Source of the DNA: Cephalopachus bancanus
Lineage: Eukaryota > Chordata > Mammalia > Primates > Tarsiidae
DNA length: 64,000 nt
Assembly: GCA_027257055.1 (NCBI GenBank)
Contig: JAPVLO010000138.1
Span: 3,410,001 to 3,474,000 of the forward strand
Direction: 5' to 3'
The position numbers and the translations under genes were made by a program. The first letter of the stretch is position 1. Each line of letters begins with the position of its first letter. Shown here one piece after another: positions 1 to 11,858 of this stretch. Under the pieces are notes generated by a model. That model saw only the letters and a list, made by a program, of their open reading frames with translations, ran no database searches and was not told where the DNA came from.

Positions 1-19
1 ACATTTAACTTTAGAAGGT

Positions 20-450
20 ACAGGGGTACTTCTTCTGACACCATTTCTCCTAGTATTCAAGAAGTTTCAGTGACATGGCTGTTCTTTCAATTTATCAACT
101 ATATCATGTTCCTTCTTGACCTAAGCCCTTTGAACATGCCATTCCTTTTGTCAAGGATATTCTTACTCCTCATTATTTTAGACCATGCCTACTTATGATG
201 AAGGTTTCTGCTTAAATGTATCTTCCAAGTTAGTCCTCTTATTCCTTTTTAAAAAGAGTACTGTGCAGTTTTTCTTTACAGAAAATTTGATTAAGTAGTT
301 ATTTACCTTAATCATACATGCAGCATCCTTCTCACTCCCTTTCCCCTCAGCTCCATGTAGACAGGAAGCAAGAAGATTATCTTTACCGCAAATTTTTAGC
401 ACTTAAGAGAGCACCTGGCACAACGTAGTTTCTTTGGTTGATTAAATGAA
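20..450 (+). repeat. L2 LINE fragment, 3' part
   Basis: The order of phrases matches the L2 3' region: a cysteine-poor pyrimidine-rich stretch with 'ccatgcctactta', 'ttctgcttaaatgt', then a T-rich segment, then 'agctccatgtagacagg' and finally 'gagcacctggcaca' followed by 'gattaaatgaat'. That order and the closing 'cacctggcaca...aatgaat' motif are characteristic of L2 3' ends (remembered consensus). It is old and diverged. The minus-strand ORF across it has no coding character. Confidence 0.7.
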
Positions 451-1959
451 TCAAAAAAAAAAAAAAGTCAAGTGCTTTTAACTGTGCAATTATGAAAATT
501 TGTCACTATATAACCTTGTGTAACTCAAGTGTGAATTGTTTATTATTGTATGAACATTTCTATGAACTAAAAAGCTACTAAGAAATAAAAAATTATCTCA
601 GATGAAACAATGTTCCCTCAGTCAAATTAAGTTAGTTTACTGTTTGATAAAATAATGACATCAAAATTATCATTTTCACCACAAAAAAATGAAAAAACAT
701 TGTAAAACTAAGATGTGTGTTCTCATATTATATAATTAAAGAAATGCGCGCCAATATAGCCTTAAAACACCAACTTTTTTTTTTTTCAGAATGGATAGAA
801 CAATAGTTTTTCTCAAGGAGAGAAAAGATCAGCCCCCACAAATTCAATCTAGCTTTTAGCAGAAAAAAGATTATTATTTAAAATGAAATAAAATATATGT
901 TTTAAAGGACTTCTCCTTGATAAATTGGACAAGGGAAATTGTTTCCCTAAGAAATCTAAATACAAGAAGCAAGTCACATAAAGAAAATCCCTAGAATACT
1001 ATGCTTGTATAACTCAGAATTATTTTAATAAAGCCCATTAACTGATGGAGTGTATGGCTATTTTTCTTCCAGCTAAACGGCATTAGAAAAAAAGTCAGTT
1101 GGAAAATAGACTGTTTGCCTTACTGAAAAAGTAAACACTACAGGAAATTTCTATATTAAAGAATTAGTTTCAGCACTGTTAGAGGTGATTTCTTTTTCCG
1201 AATCAGCAATAATAACAGAACACAAAAACTGCAGTTTCAGTACAAAAATAAGGACGTATAACAATTTAAGAAATTAAAAGCTGGATAAGAGCTTAGGTAA
1301 CTGAGTCCATGGATCACAAACTTTGGGCAAGAGTCTAAAGCAAAAAAAAAAAAAAAAAAAAAGGAAAAGAATGCCTGGAAAACTACCCTTCCCAAATTTC
1401 CCAAATACCTGGCCAGACACACAGAGTAGGAGGAATCAGAATAATTATGCTTTTTTTATTCTATTGTTTTTTTTCAGAAGAAAATCTCAGCGAAAAAGTG
1501 AGTTAAACAATGAGATTCATCCTGAACTTAGAGAACAAGGCTATCTACAAACTAAGAAGGCTGTATTATTGAATAATTAAAATGTTCTTAGCATGTACTT
1601 AAAGTTTTTTTTTGTTTGTTTTCTGGTGACAGCATTGTGTAATGATTATAAAATTAGTAATGTTAAGAAAACAAATAAAGAAATAAAAATCACATGTGAT
1701 CAAATAATTTAATCTCAAGTAAAGACAACTAATTTGCAGCTAAAGCCAAGATTTGTCATTTCGGTCTCCTAGCAGTGTTAGAGTTCAGAACAGAGAAACT
1801 GGGGCAGAAAGGCTATACCTAGCTTTAGGAAGACACACCAAACATGGAAAAAATAATTATGTGACTCTGCATAGCAATAAAAATCCTCAAGTTCTTCCCT
1901 CATGCCTTTGACAATTAAAGACAACTACAGGTGTAACTGGAACAAAACCCCCAACAAGT
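451..1959. other. unique AT-rich DNA, no gene seen
   Basis: About 1.5 kb of AT-rich sequence with several A or T runs, including a long A-run at about 1341-1362. ORFs here are short and low-complexity (lysine or phenylalanine runs from the A-tract). I recognise no repeat family or exon. Confidence 0.5.
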
Positions 1960-2257
1960 TCTGTGGTTTGAATGTATCTCCAAAATTCCACTGTTACCAA
2001 TGTGATTGTATTGAAAGGTGGGACCTTTAAGAGGTGATTAGGCCATGACAACTCCTCCCTTAATGGGAATAAAATCCTTTTAAAAGAGGCTTCACTAAGC
2101 GTTTGGCTGCCTTTTTTAGCTTCCCCTTCTGCTTTTTGCCATGTGAGGACACAGCAAGAAAGCCCTTACAGTGCCCTTGTCTTGGAGTTCCCAGTCTCTA
2201 AAACTAAATTAACCAGTCTCGTGTATTCTGTTATAGCAGCACGAACAGATTAAGACA
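1960..2257 (+). repeat. MaLR LTR, MST-like (ERVL-MaLR)
   Basis: The sequence starts with 'tgtggtttgaatgta', continues with 'aggtgggacctttaagaggtgattagg', has 'gccatgtgaggacacagcaagaa' in the middle and ends 'ttatagcagcacgaacagattaagaca'. This is the canonical layout of MST/THE1-class MaLR LTRs. The LTR is followed directly by matching internal sequence, so this is the 5' LTR of a partial element rather than a solo LTR. No 3' LTR is visible, so the element is truncated. Confidence 0.85.
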
Positions 2258-3785
2258 GAAACTGGTAACAGAGAAGTGGAGTATGTCCATAGAAATACCT
2301 AATAATGTAGAAGTTGCTTTGGAATTAGGTAAAGGATAGACACTGAAACAGTCTTGAAGTGAATATTGGAAAAATACTGGTTGCCATGAACTGAGCATTA
2401 AAGGGAAAATCTGGTGATGGTTCAGAAAAAAAGACGTGACCTGCAGGGAAAGCCTGAATCTTCCAAATCTTCTAGGAGGTTTCCTAAATAGTTGTGAACA
2501 GAATGATGTCAGAAATACAAATAGTAAAGCCCATTATGTTAAAATCTTAGAAGGAAATGAGGAATATCTATTGGCTACTGGGGGAAAGGTCATCTTGGTT
2601 ACAAAGCAGTAAACAACTTCACTGAATTATGTCCATGTCCTAAGACATTATGGAAGGCAGAACTTATGAGTGATAAACTCAGATAATTGGCAGAAGAAAT
2701 CTCTAAGCAGCAAAGTGTTCTGGATCCTGCCTGGCTCCTCTTAACTGCTTATAGTAAAATGTGAGAAGAGAGAAACAATTTAAAGATGAAATTTATTAAA
2801 AACAAACAAACAGCCCGGGCTCGGTGGCTCAGCCTGTAATGCCTGCAATTTGGGAGGCCGAGGCAAGTGGATTGCCTGAGCCTGCAGGTTCGAGACCCAC
2901 CTGGGCAACTTGGCGAGATCTCCTCTCTACAATAAATCAAAAATTAGCTGGGCATGGTAGTGCGCCTGTAGTTCTGGCTACTTGGAAGATTGAGGCGGAA
3001 GGTTCACTGGAGCCCTGCAGGTTGAGACTGCAGTGGCCGGGAGCGTTCCACTGCACTCCAGTCTGAGCAACAGAATGGAACTCCAACTCAAAAAATAACA
3101 ATAACAAAAATAAAAAACAAACAAGCAAACAAAAAACAGAATATAAAGATTTAGCAAATTTCCATCCTGGCCATGTACAGAATAAAAAGTGCATTTAGGA
3201 GAGAAAACCGAGAGTGTGGCCAGTAGACCATATAATATGCAGATTAGAATGAATAGAAGGAAGCCAGGTGCTATTCATCAAGACAATCAGTGCACAACAC
3301 CAAAGGCATTTCAGAGATCTTTTGGGATGCCATGTTCTTCATAGGCCTGGAGTGCTAGGGTCCTGAGAGTCAGAATGGTTGAGAGGGCAAGACCAGGTAC
3401 CCTTGGGAGCGTGAGGCTCACTACCCAAGTCCTTCTCAAACTGGTGCTCCTTGCATTCTAGTGCAGCACTCTTTGTCTACCCAGTAGTTCAAGTGGGTGC
3501 AGGTGTGACTTGAGTCACTCCAGCAGGCATAAGCATTAGCCTTGGTGGAGTCCATGTGGACAACGTTCCATAGTGCTAACTATGTAGGTTTGCAGAGTGC
3601 AAGAGCTGTGGGGTTATGGCTACCTTCATCTAGATATCAAAGAATATCATGCGTAGCCTTGGGACCCAGGCAGAAACTTGCTGCAGGGACAGAGTCACCA
3701 GAGAAACCCCCTAGGGCAAAGCAAAGGGGAAACCATGGAGATAGGGTTGCCCCCAAATCCCAGAACTGTCGAGCTAACAGCCTAT
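2258..3785 (+). repeat. MaLR internal region (MST/THE1-int-like), interrupted by an Alu
   Basis: Directly after the LTR comes 'gaaactggtaacagagaagtgg', 'gaagttgctttggaattaggtaa' and similar phrases, which match the start of THE1/MST internal sequence. After the nested Alu (about 2811-3124) it continues with gag-remnant-like sequence ('gtgcaagagctgtggggttatggc', 'gggacccaggcagaaacttgctgca') to about 3785. No intact reading frame remains. The right boundary is estimated. Confidence 0.65.
2811..3124 (+). repeat. Alu SINE, tarsier-type, nested in MaLR
   Basis: Dimeric Alu beginning 'cagcccgggctcggtggctcagcc', with the left-arm 'gcaggttcgagacccacctgg' and linker 'ctacaataaatcaaaaatt', and a right arm ending 'ccaactcaaaaaataaca'. 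Flanks 'taaaaacaaacaa' (upstream, about 2797-2809) and 'taaaaaacaaacaa' (about 3111-3124) look like a target-site duplication, though both are A-rich. It splits the MaLR internal region, so it is younger. Confidence 0.9.
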
Positions 3786-4553
3786 AGACATCTACTGATA
3801 TTTTTTCTCACAACTGTCTCTTCAAACTTACTTTGAAGAAATGCCCATTGTCCACATTTGGTTCAAGATGGGACAGTTTCTATCACCAACTCTAGGCTTT
3901 CACATAGAATATAAGATAATAAACCATTTCAATAGTCCTGAACTTGAACCTCAGCCCCAATAATTGCTTCAGGAATTATGCATGTGAATCAATTTAGACC
4001 AATAGGAATTCAGGCTGGGACTTTCATGGATACAGTTGGGAAACAGAGTTCTTTCTGTTGAACTTGAACCAGATGGTTAATAATCTAGAATGTTGAAGAA
4101 CCACCACAAAAAGAGAGTCTACCTTACTGAAAGTGAGCTGACACAGATCAGAATATGGTTAAGGTAGAGCTTAACATTTATGCATCTAACACTACCCATG
4201 GACCCTAGAATTACACAACCCTATTCATTTCTGAATCAGATGGAACTAAGCTTTACGTTACTTTCTGTCAAAACCACTCTGACAAACCTTTACCCTATAT
4301 GGATTTTATGCCAATACATTTTCAACTTATACAGAGTAAACAATACATTATCAAAATATATTTACAACACCTAAAAGAAAGATAAAAAGATAATTATACT
4401 TTCCACATGCACCCAGTTTTTCAACCAAGTTCACCAGAATCAATTAGTTTACAGATGGTTCTGGTAAATATATATGTTAAGTATCTATAAATATATACAG
4501 ACATCCCACTCTTTACATAATGGATTATCTCCTTGAATTAATCTGGCCTAGAG
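3786..4553. other. unique DNA, no feature seen
   Basis: AT-rich sequence without recognisable repeat or coding character. The short plus-strand ORF at about 4180-4374 has no recognisable domain and ends in AT-rich DNA. Confidence 0.45.
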
Positions 4554-4857
4554 CAGTGCTATTCAGGTAATAGCCACCAGCCATGTGTGGCTCCTGAGAA
4601 TTTGATATGTGTCTGGTCTGAATTAAAATAGACGGGATTTTGCAGACATAGCTACAAAAAGGAATGCAATATATTTTTAATATTTTTATATCGATTATAG
4701 ATTGTAATGTTAATATTTTGACATGTTGGGATAACTAAATATTATCAAATTTTAATGTACTTCTCTTTACCTTTTAAAATATGGTTACTGAGAAAATTTA
4801 AAATTATGTATGTGGCTCACAGTTGTGGTGTGCATTATAGTTATACTGGACAACATT
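4554..4857. repeat. hAT-Charlie-type nonautonomous DNA transposon (MER3-like?)
   Basis: It begins 'cagtgctattcaggtaatag' with 'ccatgtgtggctcctgag', and ends 'atgtggctcacagttgtgg...actggacaacat'. The paired ends with 'cagtgct/ccacatgtggct' and an AT-rich core resemble MER1-group hAT elements of about 200-300 bp. The family name is from memory and uncertain. Confidence 0.5.
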
Positions 4858-4890
4858 TTTCTTGAGTATATAAAGGACACAAAAAAAACC

Positions 4891-5208
4891 TTGTTACTTT
4901 TTTTTTTTTTTTTTTAGTAGAAGTCTCACTCTGTCACCCAGACTGGAGTGCAGTGGCTGCTCCCGGCCACCGCAGCCTCGACCTGCTGGGCTCTGGCGAT
5001 CCTTCCGCCTCAGCCTTCCAAGTAGCTGGAACTACAGGCGCGCGCTACCACACCCGGCTGATTTTTTTTGATTTATTGTAGAGATGAGGTCTCGCCAAGT
5101 TGCCCAGGCGGGTCTCGAACCCGCGGGCTCAGGCAATCCACTCACTTCAGCCTCCCAAAGCGCGGGATTATGGGCTGAGCCACTGAGCTCGGCTACGTTG
5201 TTACTTTT
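4891..5208 (-). repeat. Alu SINE, tarsier-type
   Basis: Reverse-complement dimeric Alu from the T-run at about 4901 to 'gagctcggc' near 5193. It contains 'ggccaccgcagcctcgacctgctggg' (right arm) and 'cgggtctcgaacccgcgggctc' (left arm). It is flanked by an 11-bp direct repeat, ttgttactttt, at 4891-4901 and 5198-5208. That target-site duplication indicates L1-mediated insertion. The ACTTGG block next to the linker is present ('ctcgccaagttgcccagg'). Confidence 0.95.
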
Positions 5209-8200
5209 ATATAGGACTTTTTTCCTTGTGTGAATGTTATGATTGCGACTGTGCAAATGTGTGTCACCTTAATATATAAGACTTTATACGTGTTTAAAAG
5301 AAACAAAGAGACACAGCTTGCCTTTCTGAATATGAAACACTGTCTTGTGTATATTGAGTCTAGCAAAAGTTTAGAAATTGTGACAAAAGTTGACTTCTTG
5401 TTATCGAAACAGTTGTACTGACACACGTAACTAGAACTGGCTCCAGGCACAGTTCTTATTCAAGTTCAAGTGATTTTCTCCAGATACACATCTTGGCTCT
5501 TAATTCACCTGATCTCAGATTCTGACTCTGAAACCCCATTGGCTTCAGGCTCAGATCACAGCAACACCACGCCCAGCGTGATGATTCTCATCTCACAGAT
5601 TTCACTGAAGTCCTAGGAGTCATTCTTTGACCTTGAATTAAGTTGTGTCACTTTCATCCTTTGTGGAGAATAGAAAACTGACACTATGTTCAAATATAAA
5701 ACTTATAATTATGACCTTAAAGCAGACACTACTATTGTCTCCTAATATCTACTCTCAATTTCTTCCTTTGTAATGAGACTCTGATTTTCATTAGGTGCAA
5801 TAAATAAACACCTTATTGTATTGAGTCCCTTACAGCTAAGTGAGTCCCAGGTTACACACTGTAGCCAATGGGATGTTGTGACCTTTGGGAAGTGTTCTTA
5901 AAAGGAATGTACATTGTTCATTCTTATTTCCTTCCTTTAGTCTGAAAAACATATGTAGAAATGCCTATGTGATGTTTAGATTCCGGCAGGCTTTTTTGAC
6001 AAGTTTGTGTGTGAAGGATCACAAGAGAATATTATCAACGGAATCTGAAAAAAAGAATGATTATGAAACTTTCATATTATACTTAGACTGGTTTGGATTA
6101 TGCAAGGGATATTACTTCTATGTTGTTCAAGTTGCTGTTATTTCAGAATTTCTACTAATCAAAAATGGCTCCAATCTTTATGGATACAATTTCAAATGAC
6201 TGATGTTGTATAACTTCTAGGCCATAAATTCTGCATAGCTATTAACATTAAGAAACAATATAATCAAATTTCATCCACACTTATTTTATTCATAAATGTT
6301 TGGCTTGATAATTTTTTCATGTATTTTCCTGCATATTTCATTAGCCATCTTATTTTTCTTTATATTGTTGTTTTGACTAAAGTTATAGTTAAACATTTTT
6401 TTAGTTCTCATGTTTAATTTTTATTAAAGTTACTTGGAATTATATGAGTTATAATTATTCAGATTTTTAAAAAGTAGTTTATCACTATACAACTTGGGAA
6501 ATGTCATCTTGATTATCAAACTTCACATATATTTTTTGTTCTAATATTTAATCCTAACATCTTTGCAATTTTTAAATCAATGCCAAGATTTCTGTCTGGA
6601 CATGAGGTTTCACGAGTTCTATAAAGATTAGCCAGATCTAATCTTTATCAGTTTAGTGCTTTTGGTAATATCATGATTACCTATACAAATATGTGTCAAG
6701 TAAAAATATGAGTGAGTGTGTGTTAGTAAATCAAATTTCAAAGTGCAGAAATCTAATTATTTGAAGAGAGAAGATTCAACTATAAAAGTGATCAGACCAA
6801 AGTGAAATAACTTTTTGTCTTCCATTTAGAAAAGAATTCAGGAATAAAGAAGGATTAAAACAGTCGCTTCTGTAAGCTAGTGTTAAATAGGTCTAAAGAG
6901 ATACATTTCTCAGGAAAGAAAGGATAGTGAATCCTGGAGAGTTGAAAAGAAAAAGCTGAATGAAGCCAAGAACACGGCGAAGGAGTCCACGGTCAAAGTG
7001 TTTGGCAAAGACAGTGCTGAGAGTGAAGGTGAACTATCCCTTTAAAGGGAACATGAGGCTTCAAAGAAAAGATAATCATGCTGAATAAGAGAACCAAATC
7101 CAGAGGAGGCTGCGGCGGCCCAGAGACAGCTGTACAGATGAAAGCAAAGCAAAGATTGGAAAGACACTAGGGCCTATTTAAGGCAAAATTTGATCACAGT
7201 CTAGGTCTGTATTTACAGCCAGGGCAGAGTTAAAAATGTCATCAATATGATGTTTTGAAGAAGAGTGAGCCACTGGGATGAGGAACTTGAGAAGAAAAAT
7301 AGCAGAAGAGAATGGAGCAGTTTTGTCTTTGTCAAGTTGGCAATGAGCCACAGATGCCTTCAGTACAATCAACAAGGGAAGTCCAGAGGCGGATGGATAT
7401 TTTGGGGTGACTACGTCACTTGAGGGTGCTGGTTCCATAAAATAAGTGTTGTTTTAGAACACCAGTCAAATGTTGTGATTCTTCCAATCCTTGAAGACAG
7501 TAGAAAACACACATTAGAATGGAATCATTTCAAATCACGAAGTGTTTTCACAATTATTTTGAGTAACAGCAAAACAAATAGTGTTGAATACAGGTGGTTT
7601 TTAAACGTTTACTTCCCCCTAGGAAACGGGTCCTAATGCTAATTTGTGTTACATAGGGGGAAAATTCTAGCTCCTCGTGCTACTGTATTACAAATGATGA
7701 CAGAAAGAAGTTTCTAACAATACAGTTGTAGAGAGGGGATGATTTGATAAGCTGAAAAGAATGATACTGAACCAGACTGAGCCACACTGGCGATAGCATT
7801 CCCATCAACCCACGACAAGGACAGAAGTGTGCATTTAGTCAGTGTGTGAGATAAAGAAAATAATGGCCTCTACCAAATGGCTTATAGTTCCTAACCCAGA
7901 AAATGTGTTCCAGCACTGTCCAGGATGAAAAACCCAAGGCTCAAGTCCAAAAATATTATTTGGTTACACATATGAATTCTGTTAGAATCCCTGGTATGCG
8001 GAGGTATTAGAGATATGTGCATTTTTTTCCAGGTGTAGAATTTTATTTCAGTTCTGGCATGGTCAGGTGTTTCTCTTGCATGCCTGTGGACACACATCAG
8101 GGGTCAGTGAAGCCAAGCATATGTTAGAGGGGAAACATTTTTTGAATTACTGCTTTGAATTTTTAAAAATGTTTTTTGTTAGAAAGAATGTAGAATATGA

Positions 8201-8713
8201 TTTTTAATATGCATTTTTATACCCATGTGAATAACTTACAGCATCTTTAATTCAGTTTATATTAAAATATATATATACATACACACATATATTAGAATAT
8301 ATACACTCATGTTGCATATGCGTATAAAATTAGAGCTGCTTAGTAGTTACGAAATTTTTGGAAATTCTTTTTCTTTTTTAAATCTTCAATCAAAGTTTAT
8401 TAGAGAAAGAAGGGCGAAAAGAAAGAGTAACATGCCAGAGCTGGCATGGGCGAAAGAAGCTGCCAGAAAGTCTTAAAGAAAGTCAAGGAGATAAAAAATA
8501 AGGAAAGTATGGCCACTTTTCTAAGTATTTCAGGTTTATGTAGGCCCAAGTGCTTATTATAGCTATGCCACCCACTTTCAGAAATTAAGTTCATGTTTTT
8601 TTCTTACCTGTTTTGAGGAGCAGAAGCTAGAAAAGTTCCCATAATATGTAAATATTTATCCTAGATGGGTTCAGGAAGAAAACAAAATAATGGATTTATT
8701 CAAGAATGCTACA
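5209..8713. other. unique DNA, no gene seen
   Basis: About 3.5 kb of AT-rich sequence. At 5760-5930 'gtagccaatgggatgttgtgacc' resembles a phrase in some old interspersed repeats, but I could not assign it. At 6940-7150 there is a purine-rich, CpG-retaining stretch ('aacacggcgaaggagtccacgg', 'ggctgcggcggcccag') without an ORF. The plus ORF 5885-6199 and minus ORFs around 7178-8594 have no recognisable domain. Confidence 0.4.
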
Positions 8714-8817
8714 CAGAGTGTGGTGGTTCATGCCTGTAATCCCAGCTGAGGTAGGAAGATTGCTCGAGACCAGGAGTTCAAGACCAGCTTAGGCAACACA
8801 GCAAGATCTCATCTCTA
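8714..8817 (+). repeat. Alu left monomer (FLAM/AluJ left-arm-like)
   Basis: A single Alu arm: 'tggtggttcatgcctgtaatcccagctgagg', 'caggagttcaagaccagctt' and 'caagatctcatctctaaag'. The usual 'ctttggga' block is missing. No right arm follows; the sequence runs straight into a GA dinucleotide array. Confidence 0.8.
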
Positions 8818-8829
8818 AAGAGAGAGAGG

Positions 8830-8898
<69 letters not shown>
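8818..8898. repeat. (GA)n microsatellite
   Basis: An almost uninterrupted AG run of about 80 bp starting where the Alu-arm tail would be. The leucine-serine ORF on the minus strand is an artefact of this repeat. Confidence 0.98.
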
Positions 8899-8900
<2 letters not shown>

Positions 8901-8919
8901 GAAAATTTCTGTACTATCT

Positions 8920-9025
8920 TGCTAAAAACTAAGGAACACTTCTGTAGTGCACATAGAGTGTGAAGCACTTTTATACACACTATCATATTTGAATTCTCAC
9001 TGCAGTCAGTTATAATTCTCCCCAA
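8920..9025 (-). repeat. possible MIR fragment
   Basis: The string 'gtgaagcacttttatacacactatcatatttgaattctcactgc' resembles the reverse complement of the MIR 3' half (the 'gcgctttacatacattatctcatttaatcctcac' pattern). It is short and diverged. Confidence 0.45.
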
Positions 9026-9710
9026 GCTTGTGCCCTGTTAAACTAGTTTGTAGAACTATTCACAGTTCACATACTGATTTGACCTCCTTCCTGGCTTCCT
9101 TTTATGCAGTGGTTTAAATAGTCCTCACTTTTCCCCTCCAGATTGTATTATTATCTTTTCTACGTGTGTAATCTTAAAATATTCTTACTATTTCCTGAAA
9201 AATATGACTTCCAATTAAAAAATAAAAGTCGTAATGCAATTTCACAATAAAAAACATTGAGGTTTAAGGTAACTGTCTACTTTTGCCTGTATGAGCTGTA
9301 TGAGGAGGCACCTAAGATCTGCGATTAGACGATTTTCTCGCCAGTTTCTCCACACTACCTTGTTCTTTATCGTCCTATGTGCACAATAATGCACTTGCCA
9401 AAAGTAGTTTAGAGTGAAAATGTCTACAGGGAAACATTGAATTACATGTTACTGGGCTTTAAGAGGCCAATGCCTCACATAATCTTACTATAACAGAGCT
9501 CCAAATTCAGAGCTATGCAGAATAAAACACAACGCACAAAATGATAACAACCACAACCAAAAAAATCTATCTCTAGCCTCATCTTGGTGTACTTTTCCTG
9601 TTTAGAGGTACCAAGTCTCCACATTCTCCACACTCTACTCATGCCTTCCTTCTCCTCTGTCTATTCTGTTTCTAATGCCAGTTCGAGGGAGAAAAAAAGG
9701 TCTATACTAT
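9026..9710. other. unique DNA, no feature seen
   Basis: About 0.7 kb of AT-rich sequence with no recognisable repeat, splice-site pair or coding frame. Confidence 0.45.
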
Positions 9711-9996
9711 CTCTGGGCACAGTGGCTCACGCCTGTAATCCAGCACTTTGGGAGGTGGAGGCGAGAGGATTTCCTGAGTTCGGGGTTTCGAGACCAGCCT
9801 GGACAACTTGGTGAAACCTCGTCTCTACAATAAATCAAAAAATTAGCCGGGTGTGGTGGCACACGCTTGTGGTTCCAGTTACTTGGAAGGCTGAGGTGGA
9901 AGGATCTCCTGAGCCCTGCAGGTCGGGGCTGCGTTGGCTGTGAGCGTGTCACTGACAGCCTGGGCCACAAAGTGACTTCCAACTAAAAAAAAAAAA
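9711..9996 (+). repeat. Alu SINE, dimeric
   Basis: It starts 'tctgggcacagtggctcacgcctgtaatcc', has the linker 'ctacaataaatcaaaaaattagccgggtg' and ends in an A-run at about 9985-9996. It retains 'gctcacgcc', more like ancestral Alu than the local GCTCAGCC type, but has the same AATAAATC linker. No clear target-site duplication is visible. Confidence 0.92.
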
Positions 9997-10364
9997 TTTA
10001 TGAAGTTATTCATACATCTTTTGTATGAATCCTTACGGAAAATATAGAATAAAGACTCCTAAAATTTCTTTAAATGATTCTAGGTACTAGTTAACTCTTA
10101 CATTTTTAGGCAAAAAGCATTTTCGTGGAATTTCTGATATTATTTTCCTGTTGCAATTTTTGGGGGAGGTCTGGCAGCCCTGCAGTCATCACCCTCCAAA
10201 TATGCAGAGCTCCAGGCCATGACACGAAGGAGAGTCCTACCAACAATAACTCTAAATGACTGAACTGCTGATTTGCAAAGGACAGCCGTGGTCACCGTTA
10301 GTCTTCAGTAGAGGTCGCTGTTTCTTAAAATGCCCATTTAGTAATCCAAGGTAATAATAGCAGT
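9997..10364. other. unique DNA, no feature seen
   Basis: Moderately GC-richer stretch around 10160-10320 with a few CpGs. No ORF or repeat recognised. Confidence 0.4.
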
Positions 10365-10490
10365 AGCAGTTAATATTCTTGAGTGCAATCTGTCACGCAA
10401 TAATTTATAAGCCTTTTTTCATGTAATTATTACAAAGTGTTAAGACCTATTACTATAATGCCCCAATTGTACAGAGGAGATGGCTGATTT
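10365..10490 (-). repeat. MIR SINE fragment
   Basis: The sequence 'taatattcttgagtgcaatctg', 'catgtaattattacaaagtg', then 'ttactataatgccccaattgtacagaggag' parallels the reverse complement of the MIR core and 3' half. Diverged, ancient. Confidence 0.55.
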
Positions 10491-10758
10491 TGAATTATTT
10501 TCTTTAGAGAAATTTGGCACTTCTAATTGTAGTCATACTTATCTTTCTTCATTTAAGTACATATATATGTAGATAAGACTTTTAAATATGTTTTCTAATT
10601 AAAGGATTTTGTCTAGCCTTAGAATTTGTTTCCATCACCTGTAGCAGAGCATTTCTGAGGACAAAAAATTCTCTCTTTTTTTGGTGTTTCTATAGTTTAC
10701 TATAGTTAAAAACAGAGCTCTTTTGGAAACTTCCCAAAGAAACTTACAAATCAGATAT

Positions 10759-11064
10759 TGTGAATTTTTTTTTTTTTTTTGAGTTGGAGTCTCACTCTGT
10801 CGCCCAGACTGGAGTGCAGTGGCCGCTCCCGGCCACCGCAGCCTCGACCTGCTGGGCTCCAGCGATCCTTCCACCTCAGCCTTCCGAATAGCCGGAATTA
10901 TAGGCGCATGCTACCACACCCGGCTGATTTTTTGTTTTATTGTGGAGATGAGGTCTCACTGCCCAGGCGGGTCTCGAACCCGCTGGCTCAGGCGATCCAC
11001 TCACCTCAGCCTCCCAAAGGCGCAGGATTACAGGCTGAGCCACCGAGCCCGGCTGTGAATTTTT
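10759..11064 (-). repeat. Alu SINE, tarsier-type, linker-deletion subtype
   Basis: Reverse-complement dimeric Alu from the T-run at about 10765-10780 to 'gagcccggc' at 11053. A direct repeat tgtgaattttt lies at 10759 onward and at 11054-11064. On the sense strand it reads 'cctgggcagtgagacctcatc', lacking the ACTTGG found in other copies, and has 'gcgcctttgggagg'. The ORFs here are Alu frames, not genes. Confidence 0.95.
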
Positions 11065-11713
11065 AAACGATTCCACTGTGTTCAAATATTTATGGGCTGG
11101 CAGAGGAAGTTCTGAGAAAGCGAGAAGCAAGTACTTGAGTAATGGCTGGAGATTTTTGTAGGGGCTTTGAAGTTTCTGGAAGGAAGTGGCTGGGTTCTCC
11201 ATCATTCACAAAAGTCTGGGAGAGCCCAGGGAGGACTTAAAGGGCCTTGGAAATAAAAGAAGAAAGCAATCAAAGGGAAGAAGGCAAGTTCTGAAAAAGG
11301 TTCACCTAATTTTAAGGTGAGTTAGAAGAACCAGGACATGCCCATAGTGTAGATGGTCAAGGAAAACAGAACAGCAATCCTGAAAACTTCTATCCAATTA
11401 GGAATCCACAATATACTTTAGAATTCGTCTTTAATGTGCTCTGAAAATGTGTCATTTGGCTTAATAAAGGAATCATTGTTTGTTAGAGGAAGAGCAGAAG
11501 GAAGAAAATTAAGATTGGTGGCGAGTGTTGGGAGCATTTTACTATTTTAGATACCGGTTCAAATTCTTTTATGAGTGTTACCAAAATAGTTGTGGGGAAG
11601 ACACAGAAAATGAGAAGAAACTCTTTCACATCTCAAAGTTCTGATAGCCAATAAAAGACAATAATTCATATTTACCTTATGTGTATTTCATTAGTTAAAG
11701 AAACAATTCTTAA
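11065..11713. other. unique DNA, no feature seen
   Basis: About 0.65 kb, purine-rich in part (11210-11320). No repeat family or coding frame recognised. Confidence 0.4.
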
Positions 11714-11858
11714 ACAGTGGTACCAAGAGCATTGGTATCCAGGAACTGGTTGGAAATGCAAATTTCGGGGGTCCCATGACAGAGTCCTTGAATCAGAAAC
11801 CCTATAGTGGGGCCCCTCAAAGTTTCATAAACCCTCCAAGTGATTTTGAGAACTGCTG
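11714..11858. repeat. MER5A-like hAT-Charlie element
   Basis: It starts 'cagtggtaccaagagcattgg', contains 'ggaaatgcaaatt', 'gaatcagaaaccctatagtgg', 'aagtgattttgagaactgctg'. The ends are imperfect inverted repeats (cagtggt... / ...gaactgctg) and the internal 'tcagaaac..tggggccc' matches the MER5A layout (remembered consensus). Confidence 0.75.

Noticed and set aside
10779..11205. ORFs of 79-109 residues on both strands, and similar ones at 9707-9982, 44783-45127 and 57107-57442
   Set aside because: They are translations of Alu repeats (RPPQPRPAGL-type frames) that recur in each copy.
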